Source: Chloroflexota bacterium
GTDB lineage: Bacteria > Chloroflexota > Dehalococcoidia > Tepidiformales > Tepidiformaceae
DNA: 64,000 nucleotides
NCBI GenBank assembly: GCA_026705605.1
Contig: JAPPAK010000007.1
Span: 186,001 to 250,000 of the forward strand
Reading direction: 5' to 3'
The notes beneath the pieces were generated by a model. It did not search any database and was not told the DNA's origin. It saw only the letters and a list, made by a program, of their open reading frames with translations. Below are positions 7,341 to 15,106 of the stretch, piece after piece. The position numbers and the translations under genes are program-made. The first letter of the stretch is position 1, and each line of letters starts with the position of its first letter.

Positions 7341-8771
7341 CTCCCCCTGCACCCAGACGCCTTCCACCGGCACGTCGATGGCGGTATCGCTCCAGAACGC
7401 TCCGTTCGGCGCCGTCGCCGGCTCCGGGTCGTGCGGACCCGCCTGGATGGCCTCGAACGCCTCGCTCATCGACGTCGCGAACGCGACCGGCGCTCCGATT
7501 CCCTCCGCCACCTCCGCCACCGTCATGCTGTCGAGGAAGCGCTCCCCGAAGTAGTCGAGGCTCGTGCGCGGCAGCAGCACCAGGTCCGCCTCAACCCCGG
7601 CAAGGGTGCGCACGTAGTCGCCGCCGCTCAGCAGCCCGCTCACGTTCACCCGTTCGCCGAAGAGCGTATTGGTCACCGGGTGGACGCTCCCGATGACTCC
7701 CGTCTCGGCGCCGAACGCCTCGGTCAGACGCGTCAGCGTCGGCCCGATGAGCGTCCCGCATGCGATCGCGACGCGCTTCCCCGCGAACTCTGTCGCGGGC
7801 GTTGCCCGCAGCCTCCGCCTCAGCCTCGACCAGTCGTCGAGCAGCGTTCGCACCATGCCGATTCCGTTCTCGTACTGGGGGAACCCGTCGTACCGACCTG
7901 CTGCCGGAACCGGACGCCCCGCCGCCAGGTAGTACTCGTCCGCGCACTGCACCACGCTGCGGCCGTACGCCTCCTCGCAGGCGCGCTGGAAGCGCCGGAT
8001 CGTCGCGATCAGCGAGCGCGCGAAGTCGCGCTCCGGCGCGACCAGTTCGATCCCGTCCCGGTCCCGCGACCACTCCTCCAGCCGCGGACTCGCCCCCACC
8101 GGCACCACCGAGACCGTCTGCACGGTCGGATACAGCCCCGTCAGGTCGCGCAGCGAGCGCTCCAGCGCCTCTCCGTCGTTCACCCCCGGCGTCAATACGA
8201 TCTGCGTGTGCGCGAGCAGCCCCAGGTCTCGGAGCCGTTCGAGTTGCGCGACCACGTCCGGAGCGCGCTCGTTCCCCAGCAGCCTGCGCCGCAGCTCTAC
8301 CTCGGTCGCGTGCACTGAGACGTTCAGGGGGCTCAGGCGCTGCTCCTCGAGCCGCGTCCAGTCGTCCTCCGTCAGGTTCGTGAGCGTCACGAAGTTGCCG
8401 TGCAGGAAGCTCAGCCGGTAGTCGTCGTCCTTCAGGTAGAGCGGCGTGCGCAACCCCTTCGGCAGACCCTTGAGAAAGCAGAAGAAGCACGTGTTGTTGC
8501 AGACCTGCACGCCGTCCCACGTCGCCCGCTCGAACGCCATCCCCAGGTCCTCGTCCGGGTCCTTCTCGAAGACGACGAGGTCCTCGCTCCCGTCCGCCTT
8601 GCGAAAGCGCGCCGTGATCTCGGGCTCGGCCGCATAGAACTGGTAGTCGACCGCGTCGCGCAGGGTCCGTCCGTCGATCGCGACGATCGCGTCGCCGGGG
8701 ACGATGCCCGCCGCTTCAGCCAGGGAACCGTGGACGACGGACGAAACGACGCCGCCCTCGGGCGTCTTCAC
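7338..8771 (-). CDS. PDZ-DUF512 radical-SAM-like iron-sulfur protein
   Basis: 477 residues. An N-terminal PDZ-like domain (VVSSVVHGSLAEAAGIVPGDAIVAIDG) is followed by the cysteine cluster VCNNTCFFCFLKGLPKGLR (~90-108), typical of the DUF512/TIGR03279 family, and by a TIM-barrel-like middle (LTNLTEDD, LSPLNVSVHAT, TQIVLTPGVNDGEAL). The C-terminal DUF512 domain contains ALEG-type loops and GSVHPVTNTLFGERVNVSGLL. The reaction is unknown. It starts inside the end of plsC (4 bp overlap) and is followed by a ferredoxin, which fits a redox enzyme. Confidence 0.85.
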   Translation of the reverse strand: MKTPEGGVVSSVVHGSLAEAAGIVPGDAIVAIDGRTLRDAVDYQFYAAEPEITARFRKADGSEDLVVFEKDPDEDLGMAFERATWDGVQVCNNTCFFCFLKGLPKGLRTPLYLKDDDYRLSFLHGNFVTLTNLTEDDWTRLEEQRLSPLNVSVHATEVELRRRLLGNERAPDVVAQLERLRDLGLLAHTQIVLTPGVNDGEALERSLRDLTGLYPTVQTVSVVPVGASPRLEEWSRDRDGIELVAPERDFARSLIATIRRFQRACEEAYGRSVVQCADEYYLAAGRPVPAAGRYDGFPQYENGIGMVRTLLDDWSRLRRRLRATPATEFAGKRVAIACGTLIGPTLTRLTEAFGAETGVIGSVHPVTNTLFGERVNVSGLLSGGDYVRTLAGVEADLVLLPRTSLDYFGERFLDSMTVAEVAEGIGAPVAFATSMSEAFEAIQAGPHDPEPATAPNGAFWSDTAIDVPVEGVWVQGE

Positions 8772-9430
8772 GCCGCCTCGGCTTCGTGTTCGAGGCGCAG
8801 CGCTTCCAGCTCCTCCCGGATGCGTTCCGTCAGCGCCTCCACCTGCTGCGACAGCGGTCCCTCTCCGCGCTCGACAGGGAACGGCTTCCCGAAGCGCACC
8901 GTCAGCGTCGGGCGCGGGAAGAGGTGCCCCTTTTTGCCCAAGTGGTTCGTGTTGAACAGACGGCAGGGCAGGATGGGCGTGTTCGTGCGCAGCGCGACCA
9001 GCGCCGATCCTCCCTGCAACGGTCCGAGGTCACCGGTCAGGCTGCGCATGCCTTCGGGGAACATCCCCAGCAGCCCACCTCTTTGCACCTCCGCCTCTGC
9101 CCTCCGCAGGGCCAACCGGTCGAAACTCCCCCGGTACACCCGGATCGGGTTCCAGCTGATGACAAACGGAGTCAGCACGTAGCGGAACAGCTGCTCCTTC
9201 GCCATGAAACGGATGTAGCGCCACCGCGGCGCCACGGCGATCGCCACCATCATGGGGTCCACGTTCCCCAGGTGGCTGGAAGTCAGGATCAGCGGCCCGC
9301 TCGGGATGTTCTCGCGTCCCACCACCCGCCAGCGCGCCATCAGCACGAGAATGCTGTAGGAGGTCCACACCGACCACCAGTAGAAACACGGAACGTAGAT
9401 CGCCCACAGGAAGCGCCCCACTGCCTTCAC
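8768..9430 (-). CDS. plsC: 1-acyl-sn-glycerol-3-phosphate acyltransferase
   Basis: 220 residues, PlsC family, which acylates lysophosphatidic acid to phosphatidic acid at the inner membrane. An N-terminal hydrophobic segment (LWAIYVPCFYWWSVWTSYSI) precedes motif I SSHLGNVDPMM (H-x4-D), motif II (YRGSFDRLALRRA) and motif III LLGMFPEGMRS, then LPCRLFNTNHLG. The GTG start overlaps the cmk stop as GTGA, with GAGGAG 8 nt upstream, so it is translationally coupled. An rluB-cmk-plsC order is common. Confidence 0.93.
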   Translation of the reverse strand: MKAVGRFLWAIYVPCFYWWSVWTSYSILVLMARWRVVGRENIPSGPLILTSSHLGNVDPMMVAIAVAPRWRYIRFMAKEQLFRYVLTPFVISWNPIRVYRGSFDRLALRRAEAEVQRGGLLGMFPEGMRSLTGDLGPLQGGSALVALRTNTPILPCRLFNTNHLGKKGHLFPRPTLTVRFGKPFPVERGEGPLSQQVEALTERIREELEALRLEHEAEAA

Positions 9431-10902
9431 GTCGTTCGCTCCTCTATCGCAGCTATCGCGGCCGCAATCATCGCATCAGCGTCCAGTTCCCCGCTGTCTA
9501 TCACCATCGCCCCATCCGGAACCACCAGCGGACTGGCCGCCCGCGTACTGTCGATCGTGTCACGGCCGGTGATGTCTCGTTCCGCCTCGCTCGCGCTCTG
9601 CTGCTCCCCCCACTCCGCCGCCTGCGCGCCCCGCCGCTGCGCACGCACCTCCTCCGACGCCTCCAGGTAGAACTTCACCGGCGCGTCCGGCAAAACCACC
9701 GACCCGATGTCCCGTCCTACCAGCAGCGACGGCTGCATCGCCGCGAAGAAGCGCTGCTGCGCGACCAGCTCCCGCCGAACCCCGGCGATCGCCGCGTAGT
9801 CGCTCACCGCCCCCTCGACCTCCGGCGCCCGCAGCAGGTCGGTCACGTCCTCGTCGAGCAAACGGACGCGCGCCTCGCTGCCCTTGATGGAGAGCCGCAG
9901 GTCGCCGCTCCCCGCCAGTTCCGTGCAGGTGTCGGCGTCGCTCGCCGGAACGCCCGCACGCTGGGCTGCAAGCGCGATCGCTCGGTACATCAATCCCGTA
10001 TCGAGAAGGACGTACCCGAAGCGCTCGACGAGGGCGCGCGCCAGTGTGCTCTTGCCCGAGGCGGCGGGCCCGTCGATCGCGATCGGATGGGGTGGTTGCG
10101 GTTTCATCGGCGGTTCCGGTTCGGCCGTCGAGGCCGGCGACATGCTACCGCCCTCTCGCGCCTCCGCTCGCTTCGCCGCGCCGTACAGCGCCTCGACCTC
10201 CTCCGTCGTCAGCTCCCTGCTCTCGCCTGAACCCAGCGTTCCCAGCGCCAGCGGGCCGATGCGAATGCGCCGCAGCGTCACCACCCGCCTTCCGACCACC
10301 GAGAGCATCCGCCGGATCTCCCGCTTGCGCCCCCCGTGCAGCGTGACGAGCAGCCACCGTGCGTCGGGGCGATCGGCCGAGCCGCTCGGGCTCACCACCT
10401 TCACCGAGTCCGCCTTCAGTCGCTCCCCCTCGTGCCGTACCCCTCGCACCAGCCGCTCCCGCCCCCGCTTCCCCAGTGGCTGGTCGATCGCGACCAGATA
10501 TTCCTTCGAGACCTCGTGCCGGGGATGCGTGAGCAATTCCGTCAGCGCCCCGTCGTTCGTGAGCAGGATCAGCCCCTCGCTCTCCAGGTCCAGCCTACCG
10601 ACCGGGCGGAGCGTCGCGTCCGGGATATCGACCAGCGACGTGACCGTCGGGCGTCCCCGGTCGTCGCGCACCGCCGAGAGCACCCCGGTCGGCTTGTGCA
10701 GCGCCACATACCGGTAGCGCTCCCGCGTTACGGGCACTCCGTCGACCGTGATTTCGTCCTTCTCCGGATCCGCCCGCGCCCCCAGCGTGTCGAGCGTCTT
10801 GCCGTTCACGGCCACCCGCCCCTCCACGATCATCGCCTCCGCCGACCGCCGCGACGCCACCCCCGCGTTCGACAGGATCTTCTGCAGCCGCTCAACCGCC
10901 AC
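9427..10902 (-). CDS. Fused RluB-type pseudouridine synthase and cytidylate kinase
   Basis: One uninterrupted frame of 491 residues joins two enzymes. Residues 1-45 are an S4 RNA-binding domain ([17 protein letters not shown]). Residues ~60-245 are the RsuA/RluB pseudouridine synthase catalytic domain with [17 protein letters not shown] (Asp105) and [11 protein letters not shown]. After an acidic, proline-rich linker, residues ~266-491 are cytidylate kinase ([14 protein letters not shown]-loop, [30 protein letters not shown]). The enzymes modify 23S rRNA and phosphorylate CMP/dCMP. The chosen GTG (10900-10902) overlaps the end of the lamin-tail gene by 11 bp. An in-frame ATG at 10141-10143, with GAGGG upstream, could also start cytidylate kinase separately. 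Confidence 0.9.
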   Translation of the reverse strand: MAVERLQKILSNAGVASRRSAEAMIVEGRVAVNGKTLDTLGARADPEKDEITVDGVPVTRERYRYVALHKPTGVLSAVRDDRGRPTVTSLVDIPDATLRPVGRLDLESEGLILLTNDGALTELLTHPRHEVSKEYLVAIDQPLGKRGRERLVRGVRHEGERLKADSVKVVSPSGSADRPDARWLLVTLHGGRKREIRRMLSVVGRRVVTLRRIRIGPLALGTLGSGESRELTTEEVEALYGAAKRAEAREGGSMSPASTAEPEPPMKPQPPHPIAIDGPAASGKSTLARALVERFGYVLLDTGLMYRAIALAAQRAGVPASDADTCTELAGSGDLRLSIKGSEARVRLLDEDVTDLLRAPEVEGAVSDYAAIAGVRRELVAQQRFFAAMQPSLLVGRDIGSVVLPDAPVKFYLEASEEVRAQRRGAQAAEWGEQQSASEAERDITGRDTIDSTRAASPLVVPDGAMVIDSGELDADAMIAAAIAAIEERTT

Positions 10903-12988
10903 GACGCCACCGCCCCCGTCCCGCCTGCCACGCTCCCCGCAGCGCGACCAGCACCAGCACGATACTCGCGCCCGCCGCCGCTCCCAGCACGATCCAGGGC
11001 GTTGCACCGCCCGGCTCTCGCTCGAACCGTGTCGGCAGCGCGACCGGTGTCCGCGCGGCCTCGGGGGTCGCATCGCGAACAACAGCCGTCGTCCCGACCG
11101 GAGCCGGCGTAGGCGCCGCCTCGGCCGCAACCGGCGACTCTGGCGCTGGTGGCGTCGCCGTCGCCGTGACGGCAGCCAACGTGTTCGCGCCGCCGGGCGA
11201 CGGCTGCAGCGTCACGCCCCAGCGTTCCGCGCTCGCGACACCCTCGTAGGAGCGCGCACCAAGCGTCGCGCCGGACCCGGCAGCGGCAGGCGGTGAGTCA
11301 AACACCTCCCTATTGTCGCCAAACGACAGCGCATCGACGACTTCCCCCGCCGGCGACAGCAGCCGGATGGAGTCCCCGGCGTTGTTCAGGCCGTTCCCGA
11401 TCGTCCCGTCCGGTGCCCGCACCACGAGCACGTACACCGGCAGGACCGCCGCCTCCGCTGCCACCACCACGTATCCGCCCGGCGGCACCTCCACCCCCGG
11501 CAGCACGTCGACCGAGCTCCCGTCGCCGATCGCCCACCCCGCCGTGCTGACGACCACCGAAGCGGTATTCACGAGCTCGACCCACTCGTAGGCGCGGTCC
11601 ACCCCCGGCTCGACGGGATCCGCCAGCACCTCCGAGATGCGTAGTGCGGGCGGCCCCTCCTCCCGTTGTTCCGGAGTGGCCTCAGCGACAGGGGAGGACG
11701 GCGTCGAGGCAACCCCCGCCGCCGTTGTGGCTGGCGTCGGCGTACCGGTCGGAGCAGGGGCGGGTTCCGGGGTGGGAGTAGGTGTGGGAGTGGCCGTCGG
11801 GGTTGGTGTTGGTGTGGGCGTAGGAGTCGGAGTGGGCGTAGGTGTTGGCGTGGGAGTTCGAGTGGGCGTGGGCGTGGGCATAGGAGTCGGCGTAGGTGTG
11901 GGAGTAGGAGTGGGTGTGGGGGTAGGCGTGGGAGTCGGTGTAGGGGTGGGAGTCGGTGTAGGGGTGGGAGTCGGCGTAGGGGTGGGCGTGGGTGTAGGCG
12001 TGGGTGTCGGCGTAGGCGTAGGCGTGGGAGTCGGCGTAGGGGTGGGCGCCTCCCCGACCCCGAACCGAGCGTCGTCGAACACCACCACCGCCCCGCTCTC
12101 CGACCACGGCTGGAACATCAGCCGCAGCACCGCCGACCGCGCCCCCACCGGCGCCTGTGCCGGTCCCACCGACAGTGCCGTCCACGACCGGCTTCCCGAC
12201 CCCTCCCCCGTCACCGTCCGCAGCTGCCGCCCGCTCCCGTCCCCCGACGCGTACCAGGCGATCCGCAGGAAGACCTGCCCCTGCCCCGTCACCACCCGGC
12301 CCCACGCCCGCCCCTCGTACCACCCCCCACCCTCGACCGTGACCGCCTGGTACAGCCACTTCGTCGAGGACGTTGCCGACGTGAGAAAGGCAGCCCGCTC
12401 CCCCGTGTGTGCCAGGGAGGCCGCCCCCATCCCCCCGCCCTGGCCCCACCAGCCCACCGGCCTCCCGTCCCGCGTTTCCTCGAACCCGCCGTTGTACAGA
12501 CCCGGACCGATGGGAGGAGGCGTGGGGGTGGGTGTTGGCGTTGGCGTTGGTGTAGGCGTGGGCGTCGGGCGTTCCCTGACTGGACGCGGCGCCGCTGCCT
12601 GCACGACCCCCAGCCCCTCGAGGCTTGTCCCCGCGCACCCCGCCGGCCCCACCACCCGCACCGTCGCGATGTACAGCGCCGCACCCGCGGGCGCGACCAC
12701 GCTGGCCGTGAGCGTCACGGGGCTCCCGTACAGGTTCGCCGGCTGCACCCCCGAACCGACCGGACGAGCGTTCTCGTCGAGGATGTCCAGCGTCAGTGTC
12801 GCCGTCTGCGCCCCCTCCGCCGGCCGCACCGTGACCGACGCCCGGTAGGTCGCGCCGGCCGCCGCCACCCCGCTCACCCGCCCGCATTCCTCGCGTTCCT
12901 GCCCCCGTACCGATCCGCTCCAGCCCAGCACAACGACAGCCGTGATCACGGCCGCAACCACTGCCACCAGCACCTTTGGCGACAACAA
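10892..12988 (-). CDS. Surface-anchored protein: lamin-tail domain with Thr-Pro linkers
   Basis: 698 residues. The N-terminus has a hydrophobic secretion segment ([18 protein letters not shown]). A beta-rich domain follows, then a short Thr-Pro linker, then a carbohydrate-binding-module-like domain ([19 protein letters not shown] to FDDARFG). A very long (Thr-Pro)n linker leads to a lamin-tail domain ([45 protein letters not shown]). At the C-terminus a second hydrophobic segment ([20 protein letters not shown]) ends in an Arg-rich tail, as in membrane-anchored surface proteins. The TTG start at 12986-12988 is supported by a TAGGCT box 6 nt upstream. It is the first gene of the operon leading to rluB-cmk. 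Function unknown, possibly adhesion or polysaccharide binding. Confidence 0.8.
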   Translation of the reverse strand: MLSPKVLVAVVAAVITAVVVLGWSGSVRGQEREECGRVSGVAAAGATYRASVTVRPAEGAQTATLTLDILDENARPVGSGVQPANLYGSPVTLTASVVAPAGAALYIATVRVVGPAGCAGTSLEGLGVVQAAAPRPVRERPTPTPTPTPTPTPTPTPPPIGPGLYNGGFEETRDGRPVGWWGQGGGMGAASLAHTGERAAFLTSATSSTKWLYQAVTVEGGGWYEGRAWGRVVTGQGQVFLRIAWYASGDGSGRQLRTVTGEGSGSRSWTALSVGPAQAPVGARSAVLRLMFQPWSESGAVVVFDDARFGVGEAPTPTPTPTPTPTPTPTPTPTPTPTPTPTPTPTPTPTPTPTPTPTPTPTPTPTPTPMPTPTPTRTPTPTPTPTPTPTPTPTPTPTATPTPTPTPEPAPAPTGTPTPATTAAGVASTPSSPVAEATPEQREEGPPALRISEVLADPVEPGVDRAYEWVELVNTASVVVSTAGWAIGDGSSVDVLPGVEVPPGGYVVVAAEAAVLPVYVLVVRAPDGTIGNGLNNAGDSIRLLSPAGEVVDALSFGDNREVFDSPPAAAGSGATLGARSYEGVASAERWGVTLQPSPGGANTLAAVTATATPPAPESPVAAEAAPTPAPVGTTAVVRDATPEAARTPVALPTRFEREPGGATPWIVLGAAAGASIVLVLVALRGAWQAGRGRWRRGG
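11770..12050. repeat. Degenerate hexameric tandem repeat coding (Thr-Pro)n
   Basis: About 280 bp of an imperfect 6 bp unit (GTnGGn on the plus strand). On the minus strand it encodes the long Thr-Pro linker of the surface protein. Third codon positions vary (GTAGGT, GTGGGA, GTCGGC and so on), so selection has probably kept the protein repeat rather than the DNA repeat. Such tracts are prone to length change and to assembly error. Confidence 0.9.
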
Positions 12989-12994
12989 CGGTGG

Positions 12995-13000
12995 AGCCTA
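12995..13000 (-). promoter_or_regulatory. Predicted -10 box, leaderless, for the lamin-tail protein
   Basis: TAGGCT on the minus strand lies 6 nt before a TTG codon that begins the secretion signal, which supports TTG as the start and a leaderless transcript. The rest of 12989-13127, up to the divergent dehydrogenase gene, shows nothing else. Confidence 0.45.
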
Positions 13001-13127
13001 GCACACTCGGCCCGCACACAGCGTTGACACCCGCCCCACCGGCCCGAACAATGCGGCCCGTCCCCGGTTCGGATCGCCGGTCGTGGACCCGCTCCCGGGG
13101 CGAATCTGAGCACTCCAGGAGGTCCCC

Positions 13128-14204
13128 ATGAAGGCCGCAGTCATGTACGGCGTCGACCAGCCCCTCGTCATCGAGGACGTCGATATCGACGAGCCCCGCG
13201 CCAACGAAGTCGTCATTCGCACCAGCGCCACCGGCGTCTGCCACTCCGACCTCCACTTCATGGAGGGCAAGTACCCGATGGCCTGCCCCGCCGTGCTCGG
13301 ACACGAGTCCGCCGGCACCGTCGAGAAGATCGGCGACGAGGTTACGAACGTGCAGGTCGGCGACCGCGTCGTCGTCGCCTTCGTCGCCTCCTGCGGCCAC
13401 TGCGACCAGTGCGTCCAGGGACGCCCCTTCCTCTGCTTCCAGACCAACCGCCTCGGCCGCCAGGACCGCCTCAGCATGGGCGGTCAGGTCGTCACCCAGT
13501 TCGCCGGCATGTCCGCCTTCGCCGAGCAGCAGCTTGTGAGCGCCACCGCTCTCGTCCACGTCCCCGACGACGTGCCCATGGAGGCCGCCGCCCTCGTCGG
13601 CTGCAGCGTCATGACCGGCGTCGGCGCCGCCACCAACACCGCCCGCGTGCAGGCCGGCCAGACCGTCGCCGTCGTCGGCTGTGGCGGCGTCGGACTGAAC
13701 GTCATCCAGGGAGCCGTCGCCGCCGGCGCCTCCCGCGTCATCGCCGTCGACATGCTCGAGAACAAGCTCGCCGCCGCCAGGGAGTTCGGCGCCACCGACA
13801 TTGTCGACGCCTCCGAGGGTGACCCCGTCGAGGCCGTCAAGGGAATCGTCCGCGGCGGTGTCGACTACGCCTTCGAGGCCATCGGCCTCGTCAAGACCGC
13901 CGAGCAGTGCTTCGAGATGGCCAAGCGCGGCGGACGCGCCGTCATCGTCGGCATGCTCCCCTTCGACTCACAGGTCACCCTGCCCGGCGCCGCCTTCCTC
14001 AACGAGAAGGGCATGATCGGCAGCTTCTACGGCTCCACCCGCCAGACCTACGACATGGCCTGGCTCATGGAGCTCTACCGCCAGGGACGCCTCAAGATCG
14101 ACGAGCTCATCTCCCGACGCTACGAGCTCGGCCAGATCAACGAGGCCTACGACGCCCTCAAGGCCGGCGAGGTCAACCGCAGCGTCCTCATCCTCGACAA
14201 CTAG
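13128..14204 (+). CDS. Zinc-dependent alcohol dehydrogenase
   Basis: 358 residues, medium-chain dehydrogenase/reductase. The catalytic zinc site is seen as GVCHSDLHF and GHESAGTVEKIG; the structural zinc lobe as CGHCDQCVQGRPFLC (four Cys, ~92-106); the Rossmann motif as VVGCGGVGLNVIQGAVAAGA, followed by an acidic residue (AVDMLEN) that indicates NAD rather than NADP. The closest groups are the class III-like/aryl-alcohol dehydrogenases. The ATG follows an excellent AGGAGGT with 5 nt spacing. Substrate unknown. Confidence 0.93.
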   Translation: MKAAVMYGVDQPLVIEDVDIDEPRANEVVIRTSATGVCHSDLHFMEGKYPMACPAVLGHESAGTVEKIGDEVTNVQVGDRVVVAFVASCGHCDQCVQGRPFLCFQTNRLGRQDRLSMGGQVVTQFAGMSAFAEQQLVSATALVHVPDDVPMEAAALVGCSVMTGVGAATNTARVQAGQTVAVVGCGGVGLNVIQGAVAAGASRVIAVDMLENKLAAAREFGATDIVDASEGDPVEAVKGIVRGGVDYAFEAIGLVKTAEQCFEMAKRGGRAVIVGMLPFDSQVTLPGAAFLNEKGMIGSFYGSTRQTYDMAWLMELYRQGRLKIDELISRRYELGQINEAYDALKAGEVNRSVLILDN

Positions 14205-14228
14205 GGGAGGGCGCGCGGCTGGCGTCGC

Positions 14229-14538
14229 GCTGAGTGGAGCACCGCGCGATGCGCGGTTGAGGAGAGCGCTCGGCGCTGCGCGCCTTGCTGAGGAGAGCGG
14301 CGGCTTCGCCGCCTGAGTGGATCAGCCTCTGGCTCCTCTGAGGGTGCTTCGTCTTCCCGAACCCCTGCACGAGCCGTTGAGCGCCCAGGCGCAACGCTCG
14401 TGCCGACGGCCCCACTCAGCGCGACACAGTCGCGCGCTTTCCTCAGCGAAGCGGCCGGCGAAGCCGGCGCAAGCGCTCTCCTCAGCGGCGCGTCAGCGCC
14501 GCGCTCCCCTCAGCCCTGCACAGCAGGGCGCTTTCCTA
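14229..14538. repeat. Mirror-arranged array of 12-13 nt linkers and perfect small hairpins
   Basis: The space between two convergent genes holds a modular array. A linker resembling CTGAGGAGAGCG recurs nine times. Plus-strand copies are near 14229, 14257, 14287 and 14313; minus-strand copies are near 14411, 14435, 14474, 14502 and 14529 (the last partial). Between successive linkers are hairpins with 5-6 bp perfect stems and 3-4 nt loops but different stem sequences: CCGCGC/GCGCGG (14242-14256), GGCGC/GCGCC (14272-14284), GGCGGC/GCCGCC (14299-14313), CGCGAC/GTCGCG (14420-14434), GCCGGC/GCCGGC (14454-14468), CGGCGC/GCGCCG (14486-14501) and CCCTGC/GCAGGG (14514-14528). Linker orientation flips at a central long hairpin. 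The last unit reaches the peroxiredoxin stop codon. The fixed linkers with changing but paired stems suggest selection on folding. Confidence 0.85.
14367..14403. terminator. Central long hairpin of the array, possible bidirectional terminator
   Basis: GCACGAGC and GCTCGTGC form an 8 bp perfect stem, enclosing GTTG/CAAC and GCGCC/GGCGC with a 2 nt loop, so nearly the whole 37 nt folds back on itself. It lies about midway between two converging genes. There is no T-run on either side, so a factor-independent terminator role is uncertain. Confidence 0.45.
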
Positions 14539-15006
14539 CCCCGCTACGCAGGCCAGCACAGGACCATAGTCCGGCAGCTCGACAACCGCCGGCGCCGTCT
14601 CGATGTGCGCCACGTTCCCGTCGCCGTCGACGACAACCACCACGCGGTTCGCCATGTTCATCCCCGGCAGCAGCACGCCGTATGCCTCCGCCGTCGCCCC
14701 GATCGGGTTGAAGTCGCTCAGGACCGGGTAGCTCACGCCCGTCTGCTGCGCCCACGCCGCCAGCGTCCAGGTGTTGTCCGTCGCGATCGCGACCGTGACC
14801 GCCCCCTCGAGGCTCCCCAGCTGCTCCTCGATGATCGGGAGCTGGTTGCTGCACACCGGCGAGAACGCCGCCGGCACGAAGTTAATCACCACCGTCGACC
14901 CACGATGGTCGCTCAGCTTGAACGGACCCGGGTCGCCCATGGGGCTCTGGGGAAGCTCGAAATCCGGGGCCGCATCGCCCACCTTCAAAGTCGCCGTCTC
15001 AGACAT
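14536..15006 (-). CDS. Peroxiredoxin (cysteine type)
   Basis: 156 residues, AhpC/TSA thioredoxin-fold family; reduces hydroperoxides using a peroxidatic cysteine. The active-site loop reads VPAAFSPVCSNQLP (P-x3-S-x2-C), with the thioredoxin-fold start GDAAPDFELP and a Val-rich strand RVVVVVDGDGNV. A second Cys near the C-terminus (LACVAG) could be a resolving residue. The ATG at 15004-15006 has GAGG about 7 nt upstream and is preferred to a GTG four codons earlier. A second peroxiredoxin in this window (29864-30325) appears to use selenocysteine instead. Confidence 0.9.
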   Translation of the reverse strand: MSETATLKVGDAAPDFELPQSPMGDPGPFKLSDHRGSTVVINFVPAAFSPVCSNQLPIIEEQLGSLEGAVTVAIATDNTWTLAAWAQQTGVSYPVLSDFNPIGATAEAYGVLLPGMNMANRVVVVVDGDGNVAHIETAPAVVELPDYGPVLACVAG

Positions 15007-15106
15007 GTCACGCCTCACACTACAAATTGGAGCCGCGATCGTACGGGGTGGCGGGTGGGGGCGCTAGGTGAGTAGGTTCACTGGTCGGTAGTGCTGGTGA
15101 AACCCA

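Noticed and set aside
11770..12050. CRISPR or intergenic minisatellite in the TGGGxG tract
   Set aside because: It is in frame within a secreted protein and encodes Thr-Pro repeats; there are no spacers.
14229..14538. CRISPR array at the hairpin-linker region
   Set aside because: Constant units are only about 12 nt, the variable parts are self-complementary, orientation flips in the middle, and no cas genes are present.
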